This document shows positions 44,491 through 55,079 of a stretch of DNA of 64,000 nt, one piece after another; position 1 is the stretch's first letter, and every line of letters starts with the position of its first letter. The notes under the pieces were generated by a model. The model searched no databases, was not told the origin of the DNA, and saw nothing but the letters and a program-made list of their open reading frames with translations. Location of the stretch: NCBI RefSeq assembly GCF_010727325.1, contig NZ_AP022565.1, positions 434,001 through 498,000 on the forward strand. Direction: 5' to 3'. The DNA comes from Mycolicibacterium alvei. Lineage in GTDB: Bacteria; Actinomycetota; Actinomycetes; Mycobacteriales; Mycobacteriaceae. Made by a program: the position numbers and the translations under genes.

Positions 44491-45174
44491 TCACCAGCCG
44501 CGTTCGCGCCACTCAGATAGATGTGGACGCTCTGCGCCAAGGGTTGTGTCGTCGCCGTGGCCGGGGTACACCACCGTGCTGTCGTCGTAGACGTCGAACA
44601 CCTTGGTGCTCACATCACCCAGTAGCCGCTCGAAGTCGCCCGGCTGCCAGGTCTTACCGACTCCGCCGGGAAACAGGCAGTCGCCGGTGAACAGGTGGGT
44701 TACTCCGTCAGGTGATTTCAGGGCCAGGGCGACCGAACCCTCGGTGTGCCCCTGAAGGTGGATCACGTCGAACGTCAGGTCGCCGATCGTGATGGTGTCG
44801 CCGTCGGCCAGGATCCGGTCGGGCGTCACCGGCAGTGGCTCGGCGTCGAGGGAGTGCGCGGCCGTCGGTGCGCCGGTGACCTCTGCCACAGCTTTCAGTG
44901 CCTGCCAGTGGTCGAAATGCTGGTGGCTGGTGACGATCAGGGACAGCTCGGGGGCCTGCTGCTTGATCACATCGAGGAGCACCTCGGCATCGTTTGCGGC
45001 GTCGATCAGCAGGGTTTCACCGGTGGAGTTGCAGGTCACGAGGTAGGCGTTGTTGTCCATCGGGCCCACCGACACCTTGATGATCGAGGCGTTCGGCAGG
45101 GTGCGCCGGGCGGCGGTCCGTGGCTCCTGGTGGCCGGTGTAGGTGTCGTCAACCGCGATGTGAGGGCTGGTCAT
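44491..45174 (-). CDS. MBL-fold metallo-hydrolase (glyoxalase II-like, Rv1637c family)
   Basis: A 227-aa metallo-beta-lactamase-fold hydrolase with the metal motif SHQHFDH (H84, H86, D88, H89). Further metal ligands lie in LQGHTEGSV, FTGDCLFPGG and VVYPGHGDDT. Such proteins hydrolyse glutathione- or mycothiol-type thioesters or persulfides; the substrate is not known. The last about 30 codons overlap the 42-bp repeat and come from the island. The original tail is at 41714-41820. It is divergent from uvrA. Confidence 0.9.
   Translation of the reverse strand: MTSPHIAVDDTYTGHQEPRTAARRTLPNASIIKVSVGPMDNNAYLVTCNSTGETLLIDAANDAEVLLDVIKQQAPELSLIVTSHQHFDHWQALKAVAEVTGAPTAAHSLDAEPLPVTPDRILADGDTITIGDLTFDVIHLQGHTEGSVALALKSPDGVTHLFTGDCLFPGGVGKTWQPGDFERLLGDVSTKVFDVYDDSTVVYPGHGDDTTLGAERPHLSEWRERGW
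44546..44587. repeat. Right copy of the 42-bp island-flanking direct repeat (putative att site)
   Basis: Exact match to 41769-41810. It lies inside the coding sequence of the MBL-hydrolase, covering DDSTVVYPGHGDDT, so integration keeps the reading frame of the restored gene. Confidence 0.75.
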
Positions 45175-45247
45175 AGCGCCACGGTATCCGGCTTGTCGGT
45201 GGGCGCACATAGCATGGGCGTGAAGTCTGTCGTGGGAAAGGAAACGC

Positions 45248-48142
<2,895 letters not shown>

Positions 48143-48147
48143 CGGGG

Positions 48148-49308
48148 TCAGCGCTTCGACAGGGGCGAGGGAAACCGGGGAACGGCACGGACTCCGGCCA
48201 GCCATTCGGTCAGCGCGTCCGCACGCTGCTGCAGCGCGCGCGTGCCGTCGCGGCCGAGGTCCTCCAACAGGTGTAGCTGGATACGGCCCTCAGCGTCCTG
48301 ACTCCAGCCGCCGACGATCCGCCCGTCCCACCACGCGGTGGGCCCGCCGTTGCCGTTGGTGTCGAACACCTCCGGGCGATGATCGCCGAGGTACCAGTCG
48401 CGATCGAACCACCCCATCGTGGTGACGTCCAGGCCCGGGAGCAGGGCTGCCCACGGCTCAGGTTGCGGTTCAACCTCAAGATCGTCGGGCAGGACGTAAC
48501 CGGTTTTTCCGTCCAGATCCACCTCGACAGCGCAGATGTCGCGCAACGCGTGACGGGCCCAGGTCAGAGTGTTGCCGAACCACCATTTGATGTCGGTGAC
48601 CGTGGCCGGGCCGAATGTCTGCAACCAGGTGCGCACCAGCTCGGCGCGGGCCCGGTCCGGCTCGGCCGCCGGTCCGGTCGTTCCGAGCCAGTCGGAGGAA
48701 ACCGTCCATCGTGGGCGGGAGGTGGTCCAACCGCCGTCGTTGGGGCCGCGCACGATCTCGCCGCGCACCCCGAGAACTGTCAAAACCCTTGGAGAAAGCG
48801 GTGCTTCACCGCCCCAACGCTTTCCTGGTGCCGGGTCGAAACTGCCGGCGAGTTCGGGCAGCGCGGCGCGCAGTTGTGCAGCAGGGGTAGGTCCGTGCTC
48901 ACGCAGGTGGGCCAGCACCGCCTGGCATGCGGTGGCGACCCACTGGGAGCCGTCAACGGCCACCCCGGCCCTTTCCACATCGCCGACAAGTTTGCGGTGC
49001 TCGGTGCCGGCCACTCGGTCACTGGCCCCGGCCTGCACCAACGGCAGGTCCTCGGCGCGGACGACCCACAGCGTGCGGCGCATCGCAAGGTGTTTGAGCA
49101 CCGTGCGCCGCTGATACAGGTCGTGGTCCAGAGTGTCGGTGGTGAACCCGGGCAGCCGCGCCCACAGGGACAGGTAGGGCGTCGAGGGGTCAGTCGCATG
49201 CAGGCCCACGAAAGCGCCAACGGTCGTGGCGACCGAGGGTGCCGGACGGCTCAGAAAGTGACGCCGGGCCAGCCGGGCACGGCGCTCGGCGACGGTGAAT
49301 GTGCGCAC
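48148..49308 (-). CDS. Winged-helix DNA glycosylase-like protein (AlkZ/HTH_42 family)
   Basis: A 386-aa protein of the HTH_42 (COG3214) family. AlkZ and YcaQ in it unhook interstrand crosslinks or remove bulky alkyl adducts. It shows the N-terminal RARLARRHFL, the GLHATDPST segment where the family's catalytic residue pair sits, tandem winged helices with LRRTLWVVRAEDL-like and TVTDIKWWFG motifs, and the C-terminal PGLDVTTMGW...WWDGRIVGGW. It lies against uvrA, which fits a DNA-repair role. It is followed (4 bp) by no gene but preceded closely by a small ORF on the same strand. Confidence 0.78.
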   Translation of the reverse strand: MRTFTVAERRARLARRHFLSRPAPSVATTVGAFVGLHATDPSTPYLSLWARLPGFTTDTLDHDLYQRRTVLKHLAMRRTLWVVRAEDLPLVQAGASDRVAGTEHRKLVGDVERAGVAVDGSQWVATACQAVLAHLREHGPTPAAQLRAALPELAGSFDPAPGKRWGGEAPLSPRVLTVLGVRGEIVRGPNDGGWTTSRPRWTVSSDWLGTTGPAAEPDRARAELVRTWLQTFGPATVTDIKWWFGNTLTWARHALRDICAVEVDLDGKTGYVLPDDLEVEPQPEPWAALLPGLDVTTMGWFDRDWYLGDHRPEVFDTNGNGGPTAWWDGRIVGGWSQDAEGRIQLHLLEDLGRDGTRALQQRADALTEWLAGVRAVPRFPSPLSKR

Positions 49309-49311
49309 GAA

Positions 49312-49635
49312 TCAGGCGTCGTCCGACTTGCCCATGGACTCGCGGATCTGCTGCAGACGTTCAGCCGCCGCCTGCTGGCGCTTCTCATACTGTTCCTCGA
49401 CGGAGCGGCCCTCCGGAGTCTCGGATGCCAACTCCGACGCCCCGATCGCCGTGCCGTAGCGGGTCTCGATCTTCTCCCGGACCGCGTCGAACGTCGGCAC
49501 GCCTGCGGATGTGTAGCCGGTGTCGGCCGGGCTCGAAACCGGCCCGGGACCCTCGACCGGAGCCGCGGGAACGATCTCACCCTCCACCTCGGCGGCGTCC
49601 TCGGGTTGGTCCGGCTGCTCTGGATCCTTCGTCAC
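49312..49635 (-). CDS. Small acidic/proline-rich conserved protein, unknown
   Basis: A 107-aa hydrophilic protein from GTG 49635 (117 aa from ATG 49665). The N-terminal half is acidic and proline-rich and looks disordered. The C-terminal half is helical (FDAVREKIETRYGTAIGASELAS, EEQYEKRQQAAAERLQQIRESMG). No membrane segment. Its stop is 3 bp upstream of the AlkZ-like start, so the two form an operon. Function unknown. Confidence 0.65.
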   Translation of the reverse strand: MTKDPEQPDQPEDAAEVEGEIVPAAPVEGPGPVSSPADTGYTSAGVPTFDAVREKIETRYGTAIGASELASETPEGRSVEEQYEKRQQAAAERLQQIRESMGKSDDA

Positions 49636-49752
49636 GAAACCCACGTTACCTGCGGGAACCGACATTTCTTGGGATCGGTAGCACTTCGGCCCGCCAAGAC
49701 TTCAGGACACGACGGAGCCATCGGGGCAACGCGGAACGAAGGGGAAGACGCA

Positions 49753-50229
49753 ATGACCATGAATCGAGTGATCGCAGGCGCCATGGGACTGCTCGCGACC
49801 GGTGCGGTGCTGGTGGGCTGCTCGAACGACAAGCCGGCCGGGTCGGCGACCGATACCGAGGTCAGCTCCGGAGGCAACACCCAGGTGAAGGTGGACGGTT
49901 CGGACCTGGCCGGCCTCGACCTGAACTCGGTCACCTGTGTCAAGCAGGGCGGCAAGATCAACGTGGCCAGCGCTGCGACCGGCGGCCAGCAGGGCCTGGG
50001 CGTGGTGATGACCGACGAGGCCACGCCGAAGGTCGAGTCGCTCGGACTGGTCTTTGAGGGCAGCGCGCTGGCCGTCAGCGAGGCCATGGGTGTCAAGGTC
50101 GGTTCGGCCGAGGTCAAGGTCGACGGGGACACCTACACCATCACCGGTGAGGCGTCGGGCGCCGACATGAAGAACCCGATGGCCGGGATGATCAACAAGC
50201 CGTTCACCATCACGGTGTCCTGCAGCTGA
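49753..50229 (+). CDS. LpqH-family (19 kDa antigen-like) lipoprotein
   Basis: A 158-aa lipoprotein, the length of LpqH. The signal peptide ends in the lipobox LVGC. A Ser/Thr-rich linker and the Myco_19_kDa domain follow, with the disulfide-type cysteines VTCVKQGG and C-terminal VSCS. LpqH homologues are abundant surface antigens that signal through TLR2; the physiological role is unsettled. It is followed by a strong terminator. Confidence 0.88.
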   Translation: MTMNRVIAGAMGLLATGAVLVGCSNDKPAGSATDTEVSSGGNTQVKVDGSDLAGLDLNSVTCVKQGGKINVASAATGGQQGLGVVMTDEATPKVESLGLVFEGSALAVSEAMGVKVGSAEVKVDGDTYTITGEASGADMKNPMAGMINKPFTITVSCS

Positions 50230-50241
50230 TCTCCCGACAAG

Positions 50242-50286
50242 GCGGGCGTGCCCGGCACACCATCTGCCGGGTACGCCCGCCGCTTT
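50242..50286 (+). terminator. Intrinsic terminator after the LpqH-like gene
   Basis: A 16-bp stem with one G-U (50242-50257 with 50265-50280) and a 7-nt loop, followed by CGCTTTT. It separates the lipoprotein gene from the TPR-CHAT locus. Confidence 0.88.
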
Positions 50287-50300
50287 TGTATGGTGCGGAG

Positions 50301-52037
50301 GTGACCATCGTCGGCGAGCTCCACCTCGCCCGTCACCTGGCGCTGGCCGCCGACGAGGGTGCTGCCCACGACCTCCTGGTGTCCTTGCTACCCCGGATCG
50401 AGCAGGCCGACCGCGACGACCATGCCTTCGAGGTGTTCGCCCAGCTCGGCGAGATCTTCCTGGTACGAACCGCGTATGACGGTGTGGTGGAGAGCATTTC
50501 CCGGATCCGCGACACTTTGGCGATCTACGCCGCGATTCGCTCGGGGCAACGGCCCGATCTTGCCGCACAGACCACCATGGCCGATCCCGAGATCGACCAC
50601 ATGATCTGCCGCTACGCCCGCCGGCTGGAGTTCCTCGAAGCCGGACTGGCTGCTGCACGCGGCGATCACGACGGTGCGGCAGCACATCTGGCGACCCTGA
50701 TCGAAACCTCAGGGGATTACGACGATTTACGGCGCGAGCATCGTAACCTGATCTGCCACACGCGAATTCTGATCGCGAGCAGTCTGTGCGACGACGATCT
50801 GTATGCCGCATCGGTGCCGGTGTGGGCCGAGGTGCTCGAGGTCCTGCAGCATCCGGAGGCCGACGCCGAGACCGATCACCTGTTCGTCACCGGAGCACTC
50901 GGCTACGGTCGGTTCTGCATCGAGTCCGGCCGTCTGGACGAGGCCGAGCCATGGTTGCGCCGGGCCGGTGCCCGTGCAGCGGCCCGGGGCTGGAAACTCG
51001 CCACCGCCCGCACCCAGCTTGAGCGGGGGGCCGCGGCCTGGACCGCCGGTCGGTACGCCGAGACCCAGGACCTGGTGACCGAGGCCTACCCGGTGATCGC
51101 CGAGCATGCCCGCGCCCACGACGTGTCCCGGAGTTGGCTGTACTTCGGACTGATCCGGGTGGGCCTGGGGAAGTTGCGGGAGGCCGACGAATGCTGGGAG
51201 CACGCCGAGCGGCATTGGCGCGAGATCGAGCGGCCCTTGCATATTCACCGGATTCTGCTGCAGCGCAGCTGGATCGCCCTGTTCCGGGGCGCCTTCGACG
51301 AGGCGATCGCGATGGTGGAGGAGGCCAGGGCGCTGCTCGATGCGTCGCCGCGGCACAGCTGGTTGCAGTACGCGCGACTGGACGCGCACCTGGGCAACAT
51401 CTGGCGGGCCGACGCACTGGCGGAGATGGGTTTCGACGGCCTGGGCAAGCCGGGGCAGAGCTGGGAGCAGGTCGAGGCTCGGCATGCCGCGGGAACTGGC
51501 ACGTTCAACTGCCGCCCGGGTAGCCGCAAGTACCGCCGGGGGATGGTCAAGCTGGGCCGGGCCGCGGATCTGAAGGTGCCTGCGGCGCTGGCGGTTGATT
51601 CGGTTCGCTACACGATCACCGACGCCGGGGCCAGGGCCCGGTGGGCCGGCAGCGTCTCGGCGCCGTTGCTGGCGGGGGCATTCGCGGTGGCCTGGGAATC
51701 GGACAATACCGAGCTGACCTGTGAGTTGATCGAATACCACAGTGCGCGAGGGACGTTCAGCACCGATCGGGCCGATCAGCCGGGGGCGGTCGCCGAATGG
51801 GCGGAGACGGCGACGGCCGTCGTTCCGGTCGAGGCCGAACTCGCCCCGCAACTCGCCGTCGCGGCCGCGGCGGCGCCGGTCGACTTCGAAGGCTCGCTGA
51901 CCCGGCTGGGACCGTTGCCGCCGCTGCGGATCGACCCGACTTCGGGTCCGATCCTGAGCGACTACCGGCTGCTGGCGCTGCAGCGGTATGGGCGGGACGT
52001 CACCGCACCTGGCACGGATTGGACGACCTGGCCATGA
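50301..52037 (+). CDS. TPR-repeat protein of the TPR-CHAT locus
   Basis: A 578-aa, mainly helical protein with tetratricopeptide-like repeats over about residues 15-400. Examples are FAQLGEIFLVRTAYDGVVESI, YGRFCIESGRLDEAEPWLRRA, GLIRVGLGKLREADECWEHA and RSWIALFRGAFDEAIAMVEEA. The C-terminal part is Ala-rich and less regular. I chose GTG 50301 because a TATGGT box ends 6 nt upstream (leaderless geometry). The stop overlaps the ATG of the CHAT gene (ATGA), so both are made together. It is probably the sensor or scaffold for the protease. Confidence 0.8.
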   Translation: MTIVGELHLARHLALAADEGAAHDLLVSLLPRIEQADRDDHAFEVFAQLGEIFLVRTAYDGVVESISRIRDTLAIYAAIRSGQRPDLAAQTTMADPEIDHMICRYARRLEFLEAGLAAARGDHDGAAAHLATLIETSGDYDDLRREHRNLICHTRILIASSLCDDDLYAASVPVWAEVLEVLQHPEADAETDHLFVTGALGYGRFCIESGRLDEAEPWLRRAGARAAARGWKLATARTQLERGAAAWTAGRYAETQDLVTEAYPVIAEHARAHDVSRSWLYFGLIRVGLGKLREADECWEHAERHWREIERPLHIHRILLQRSWIALFRGAFDEAIAMVEEARALLDASPRHSWLQYARLDAHLGNIWRADALAEMGFDGLGKPGQSWEQVEARHAAGTGTFNCRPGSRKYRRGMVKLGRAADLKVPAALAVDSVRYTITDAGARARWAGSVSAPLLAGAFAVAWESDNTELTCELIEYHSARGTFSTDRADQPGAVAEWAETATAVVPVEAELAPQLAVAAAAAPVDFEGSLTRLGPLPPLRIDPTSGPILSDYRLLALQRYGRDVTAPGTDWTTWP

Positions 52038-53233
52038 CCGACACGCTGGTGATGCGATTCGCCGACGTCGGCATCGCGACCTATGTCAGCCTGCGCGTGG
52101 TGGGAGAGCCGCAACGTTCGGTGACCTGGGTGATCGAGGAACCGCACATGGAGGCGGTGGAGTCGTTGTTCACCCCGGCGCTGCCGGATCCGATCGGTAC
52201 CGAAACACCCGCCGAGGCTGTCGAACGGGCGGTGGCTACCGGCGCGTTCGCGGCCCCGGAGACCGAATTCGAACTGGCCCGCGTGCTCGGTTCGAATCTG
52301 ATCGGCATGGACGCCTGGCAACTACTTGCCGATTGCGTCGCCGACATCCGTCCGGTGCTGTTCGTGACGCCGAGCCCGCGGTTGGGCCGGGTGCCCTGGG
52401 GTCAGCTGGCGATGCCGGGCACCCACGGCTTCCGGCTGATGGAGTTGGTGGACGTGCTGATGGCGGTGCCGCCCAACATCGTTCATGCCCCGCGCAGCCC
52501 CGCCCGGTGGCCCGAACGCCAGCACCGTCCACCGGTGCTCGTCCTGGATCCCCGCATCCCCGGGCAGCGACCAGATTCGGCGCTGGGCTCGGTGCTGGGC
52601 CGCCCATCGCCGAACACGCCACTGTCGGAGCATTTCGGTGAGCTGGTGGCCGGCGACTCTGTCCTGCCCGAGGTGGACGAGGCGGTCGAGCTGTTCCGCC
52701 GCACCGACACCGACCGGCAGTGGTTGGCCGATGCCTGCGCGCAGCACCCGAGCCGGCTGCTCTACGTCGGGCATGCCAGCGCCGCAGACGGTGCCGCCGG
52801 GCACGCCGATCGTGCAGCCCTGCACCTGGCCGAGGCGCAACCGCTGACCGCGGGGGAGATGATCGCGACGCAGCTGCCGATTCCACCCCGAGTGGCGTTG
52901 CTGGCGTGCGCATCCGGCGGTGACTATCGATTCGACGAGGCGGCCGGACTCGTTGCCGCGATGATCCTGGGCGGTGCGCAACTGGTGACCGCCACCTTGT
53001 GGTCGCTGCCGACCACGGCCGGGTTCCGTCAGTTCGGTCCGGCCGGTGCACAGGCCGATCCGATGGCGGAGACCATCGTCGGGGTCGATCTGGCTCATCG
53101 GGCGGACGACGCGGGCCTGACGGTGAACCGCTGGCAGCGGGCGTTGATGCGCCGGTGGCGTGACGGCGACCTGACCGCCAGCCCGCTGCACTGGGCCGCT
53201 GTGGCCACCTTCACCGTCGACGGCACCCGCTGA
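52034..53233 (+). CDS. CHAT-domain (caspase-like) protease
   Basis: A 399-aa protein whose C-terminal 200 residues form a CHAT/caspase-HetF domain. The catalytic His247 is in RLLYVGHASAADG and Cys292 in VALLACASGGDYRFDEAAGL. The conserved LVTATLWSLPT strand follows. The N-terminal half includes VLFVTPSPRLGRVPWGQLAMPG. CHAT peptidases are usually driven by a TPR partner, which here overlaps the start. Related TPR-CHAT proteins act in proteolytic signalling and antiphage abortive responses. Its substrate is unknown; nearby uncharacterised proteins are candidates. Confidence 0.85.
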   Translation: MTDTLVMRFADVGIATYVSLRVVGEPQRSVTWVIEEPHMEAVESLFTPALPDPIGTETPAEAVERAVATGAFAAPETEFELARVLGSNLIGMDAWQLLADCVADIRPVLFVTPSPRLGRVPWGQLAMPGTHGFRLMELVDVLMAVPPNIVHAPRSPARWPERQHRPPVLVLDPRIPGQRPDSALGSVLGRPSPNTPLSEHFGELVAGDSVLPEVDEAVELFRRTDTDRQWLADACAQHPSRLLYVGHASAADGAAGHADRAALHLAEAQPLTAGEMIATQLPIPPRVALLACASGGDYRFDEAAGLVAAMILGGAQLVTATLWSLPTTAGFRQFGPAGAQADPMAETIVGVDLAHRADDAGLTVNRWQRALMRRWRDGDLTASPLHWAAVATFTVDGTR

Positions 53234-53234
53234 G

Positions 53235-53675
53235 TCAAGCCGGCGTCACGCAGACGGCCACTCTGTTCTCATCGCCCGGCCGGTAGTACGCATCGATCAC
53301 GTTGCCCGGTGACACCTTCGCCAGCGCCGACGCCGGGATCAGTGCGCGCTGACGCACCGGGAACTGGCCGCCGTCGCGCCGGCTGACCATCAGGTCGAGT
53401 TCAACCTCGCGGTAGTCCTCGCGGATGGTCCCGGTGGCCCGCATCCCGGTGACGATCCCGGGCGACCGGGTGCCGGTGCGGATCAACTCGAGCTGCACCC
53501 TGGTCATGAGCCCCTTGCGGATCAGCATGTGGTCGAACTCGGCCACCAACTCCCCGAGGGTGACCAGACGCTCGTCGGCCTCGTCGTCGCGCAAGACACC
53601 CCGCACCCGGCGGGTGGCGGTCAGCACACCGGCGCAGCACAGGCACAGGACGGTGAGCAGCACGGTGTCGGTCAT
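53235..53675 (-). CDS. Single-span membrane protein with beta-rich cytoplasmic domain
   Basis: A 146-aa protein. The N-terminal membrane helix (TVLLTVLCLCCAGVLTA) is followed by an arginine-rich stop-transfer. A soluble domain of predicted beta strands (VTGMRATGTIREDYREVELDLMV, RALIPASALAKVSPGNVIDAYYRP) resembles DUF3592/NfeD-like OB-type folds. ATG 53675 with TTGGGGAC upstream is preferred over 53699. It sits opposite to and between the CHAT gene and the next unknown gene. Function unknown. Confidence 0.68.
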   Translation of the reverse strand: MTDTVLLTVLCLCCAGVLTATRRVRGVLRDDEADERLVTLGELVAEFDHMLIRKGLMTRVQLELIRTGTRSPGIVTGMRATGTIREDYREVELDLMVSRRDGGQFPVRQRALIPASALAKVSPGNVIDAYYRPGDENRVAVCVTPA

Positions 53676-53738
53676 GTCCCCAAGGGTCCGGCCGAGCAAC
53701 CGCTACCGAACCCAACTTCGGCCTCTATCCTGGTGCCG

Positions 53739-55079
53739 GTGAGCATCGGGTCCGAAACGTCTGGGGCGCAGGCCCGCCCCGTTTCGGGTGCGGAACCTGG
53801 CCAGCCGCGCCGCGCGGTGATCGATCGCGCCTGGCGCGCTCTGGGCCCCGGCGTCGAGGTGTTCAGCGGCGGCGACGGCGGGCCGCTGCGGCGCACGGTC
53901 AAACGGATCATTGACCCGCTGGTGCTCAGGCTGCGCAGCAACACCCACTATTCGGCACCGGTGCTGGCTCCCAGGGTGGCTGCCGAACTGCATGCGCAGA
54001 TGATCGGCAACGGGCCGCAGTTACGGGCCGCCGCAGCCTGGTTCACCGAGCTCAAGCAGCAGCGCCGGCGCCTGCGCATCACCACCGGCAACGCCCAGGA
54101 ACTCTATTTCCCGGTGTGTTTCGAACTCGCGGTGACCCGAGGTGCCCCGGCCTCCGACCGAGCGGACGTGGCCGCAGAGGTGCTGGCCGATCTCCACCAG
54201 GGCCGTGACCGTACCGCCACCGAAGCTCTCAACCGGCATGTGGCCGAGCCGCACGTCGTCGACCGGTTGCGTCGCCAGCTCGACCGCAGCTGGGCCGACG
54301 TCGTCGCCTCCGACGCCATCACCGGTCCCTTCTTCGCCGGTCTGGCCACCGTGCTCGGCCCGGCCGACAGCCACCGCGCCGAGGCGGCCCGGCAGCGGGT
54401 GTGGTCGGCGCTGGTGGCCGACGCCACGCCGTACAACCTCGGTGCCGGGATGCGGCACGCGGACGCCGAGCTGCCGTGGTCGATCGTCGATATCGGACTG
54501 AGTTCTGCTCTGCCGCAACAACACCCGTCGATCAATGGCCCGGCCGCGGGGGACCGCCCGCTGGACCGCACCGTGGTGGACCGGGTGCGGGCGACCCTGC
54601 GCCGGGCACTGGACCGCGACGAACTGCCCGACATCCCGATGCTGTGCGCCGAAGAGGTGGACCGCGCCTGCGCCCCGTGGGGCCTGCTGGCCGAGGACAG
54701 GCAGGCCGGGCTGCTGGCCGGCATCGAGGTGGCCACCGACCTGCGTCCGCTCGATGCGTCGGCGGCGGGACGCTACCAGCTCTCGGCGCGCATCCAGTCC
54801 CGGCTGGCCAAGGAGGCCTACGTGCTGCATGCCCGCCGCTACCTGGCGGCCGGTACCGCGATGCACCCGCGTCAGCGGCAGGTCATCGACGATCTCGCCG
54901 ACTTCTGCCGTCCCTATCTGAGCCGGTTGTGGGCGCGGTTGCACGGCCGAGATGTCTGGCAGGAGTCCTGCGCGGACGTCGCCGACCTGCGGTCACTGCT
55001 GGAAGGCGTGGCCAGATCGGTCAGCCTGGATCACCGGCAGCGGATCAAGGCGATGCTGGAAGTGCAGGTGGCGCAGTGA
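53739..55079 (+). CDS. Conserved unknown protein beside the TPR-CHAT pair (446 aa)
   Basis: A 446-aa basic, helical soluble protein, unrecognised. Notable segments are PLRRTVKRIIDPLVLRLRS, AWFTELKQQRRRLRITTGNAQELYFPV, ATPYNLGAGMRHADAELPW and LHARRYLAAGTAMHPRQRQVIDDLA. GTG 53739 lies 7 nt after a TATCCT box. The stop overlaps the next gene's GTG by 4 bp, so the two encoded proteins probably work together. No catalytic motif is obvious. It could be an adaptor or substrate of the CHAT protease encoded upstream, by context only. Confidence 0.65.
   Translation: MSIGSETSGAQARPVSGAEPGQPRRAVIDRAWRALGPGVEVFSGGDGGPLRRTVKRIIDPLVLRLRSNTHYSAPVLAPRVAAELHAQMIGNGPQLRAAAAWFTELKQQRRRLRITTGNAQELYFPVCFELAVTRGAPASDRADVAAEVLADLHQGRDRTATEALNRHVAEPHVVDRLRRQLDRSWADVVASDAITGPFFAGLATVLGPADSHRAEAARQRVWSALVADATPYNLGAGMRHADAELPWSIVDIGLSSALPQQHPSINGPAAGDRPLDRTVVDRVRATLRRALDRDELPDIPMLCAEEVDRACAPWGLLAEDRQAGLLAGIEVATDLRPLDASAAGRYQLSARIQSRLAKEAYVLHARRYLAAGTAMHPRQRQVIDDLADFCRPYLSRLWARLHGRDVWQESCADVADLRSLLEGVARSVSLDHRQRIKAMLEVQVAQ

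Larger units (their letters stand above)
41811..44545. mobile_element. Accessory island in the MBL-hydrolase 3' end (ESX-type cassette)
   Basis: About 2.7 kb lies between the two 42-bp repeats. It is visibly less GC-rich than its flanks and carries only genes without household function: a frameshifted plus-strand gene, the four-gene ESX-like operon and a 135-aa unknown. No integrase or transposase is inside, so it is either a remnant or was mobilised in trans. A replacement 3' end restores the target gene. Confidence 0.7.

Noticed and set aside
41811-44545. The island as a prophage
   Set aside because: No integrase, capsid, tail or lysis gene is visible; only the flanking repeat is phage-like.
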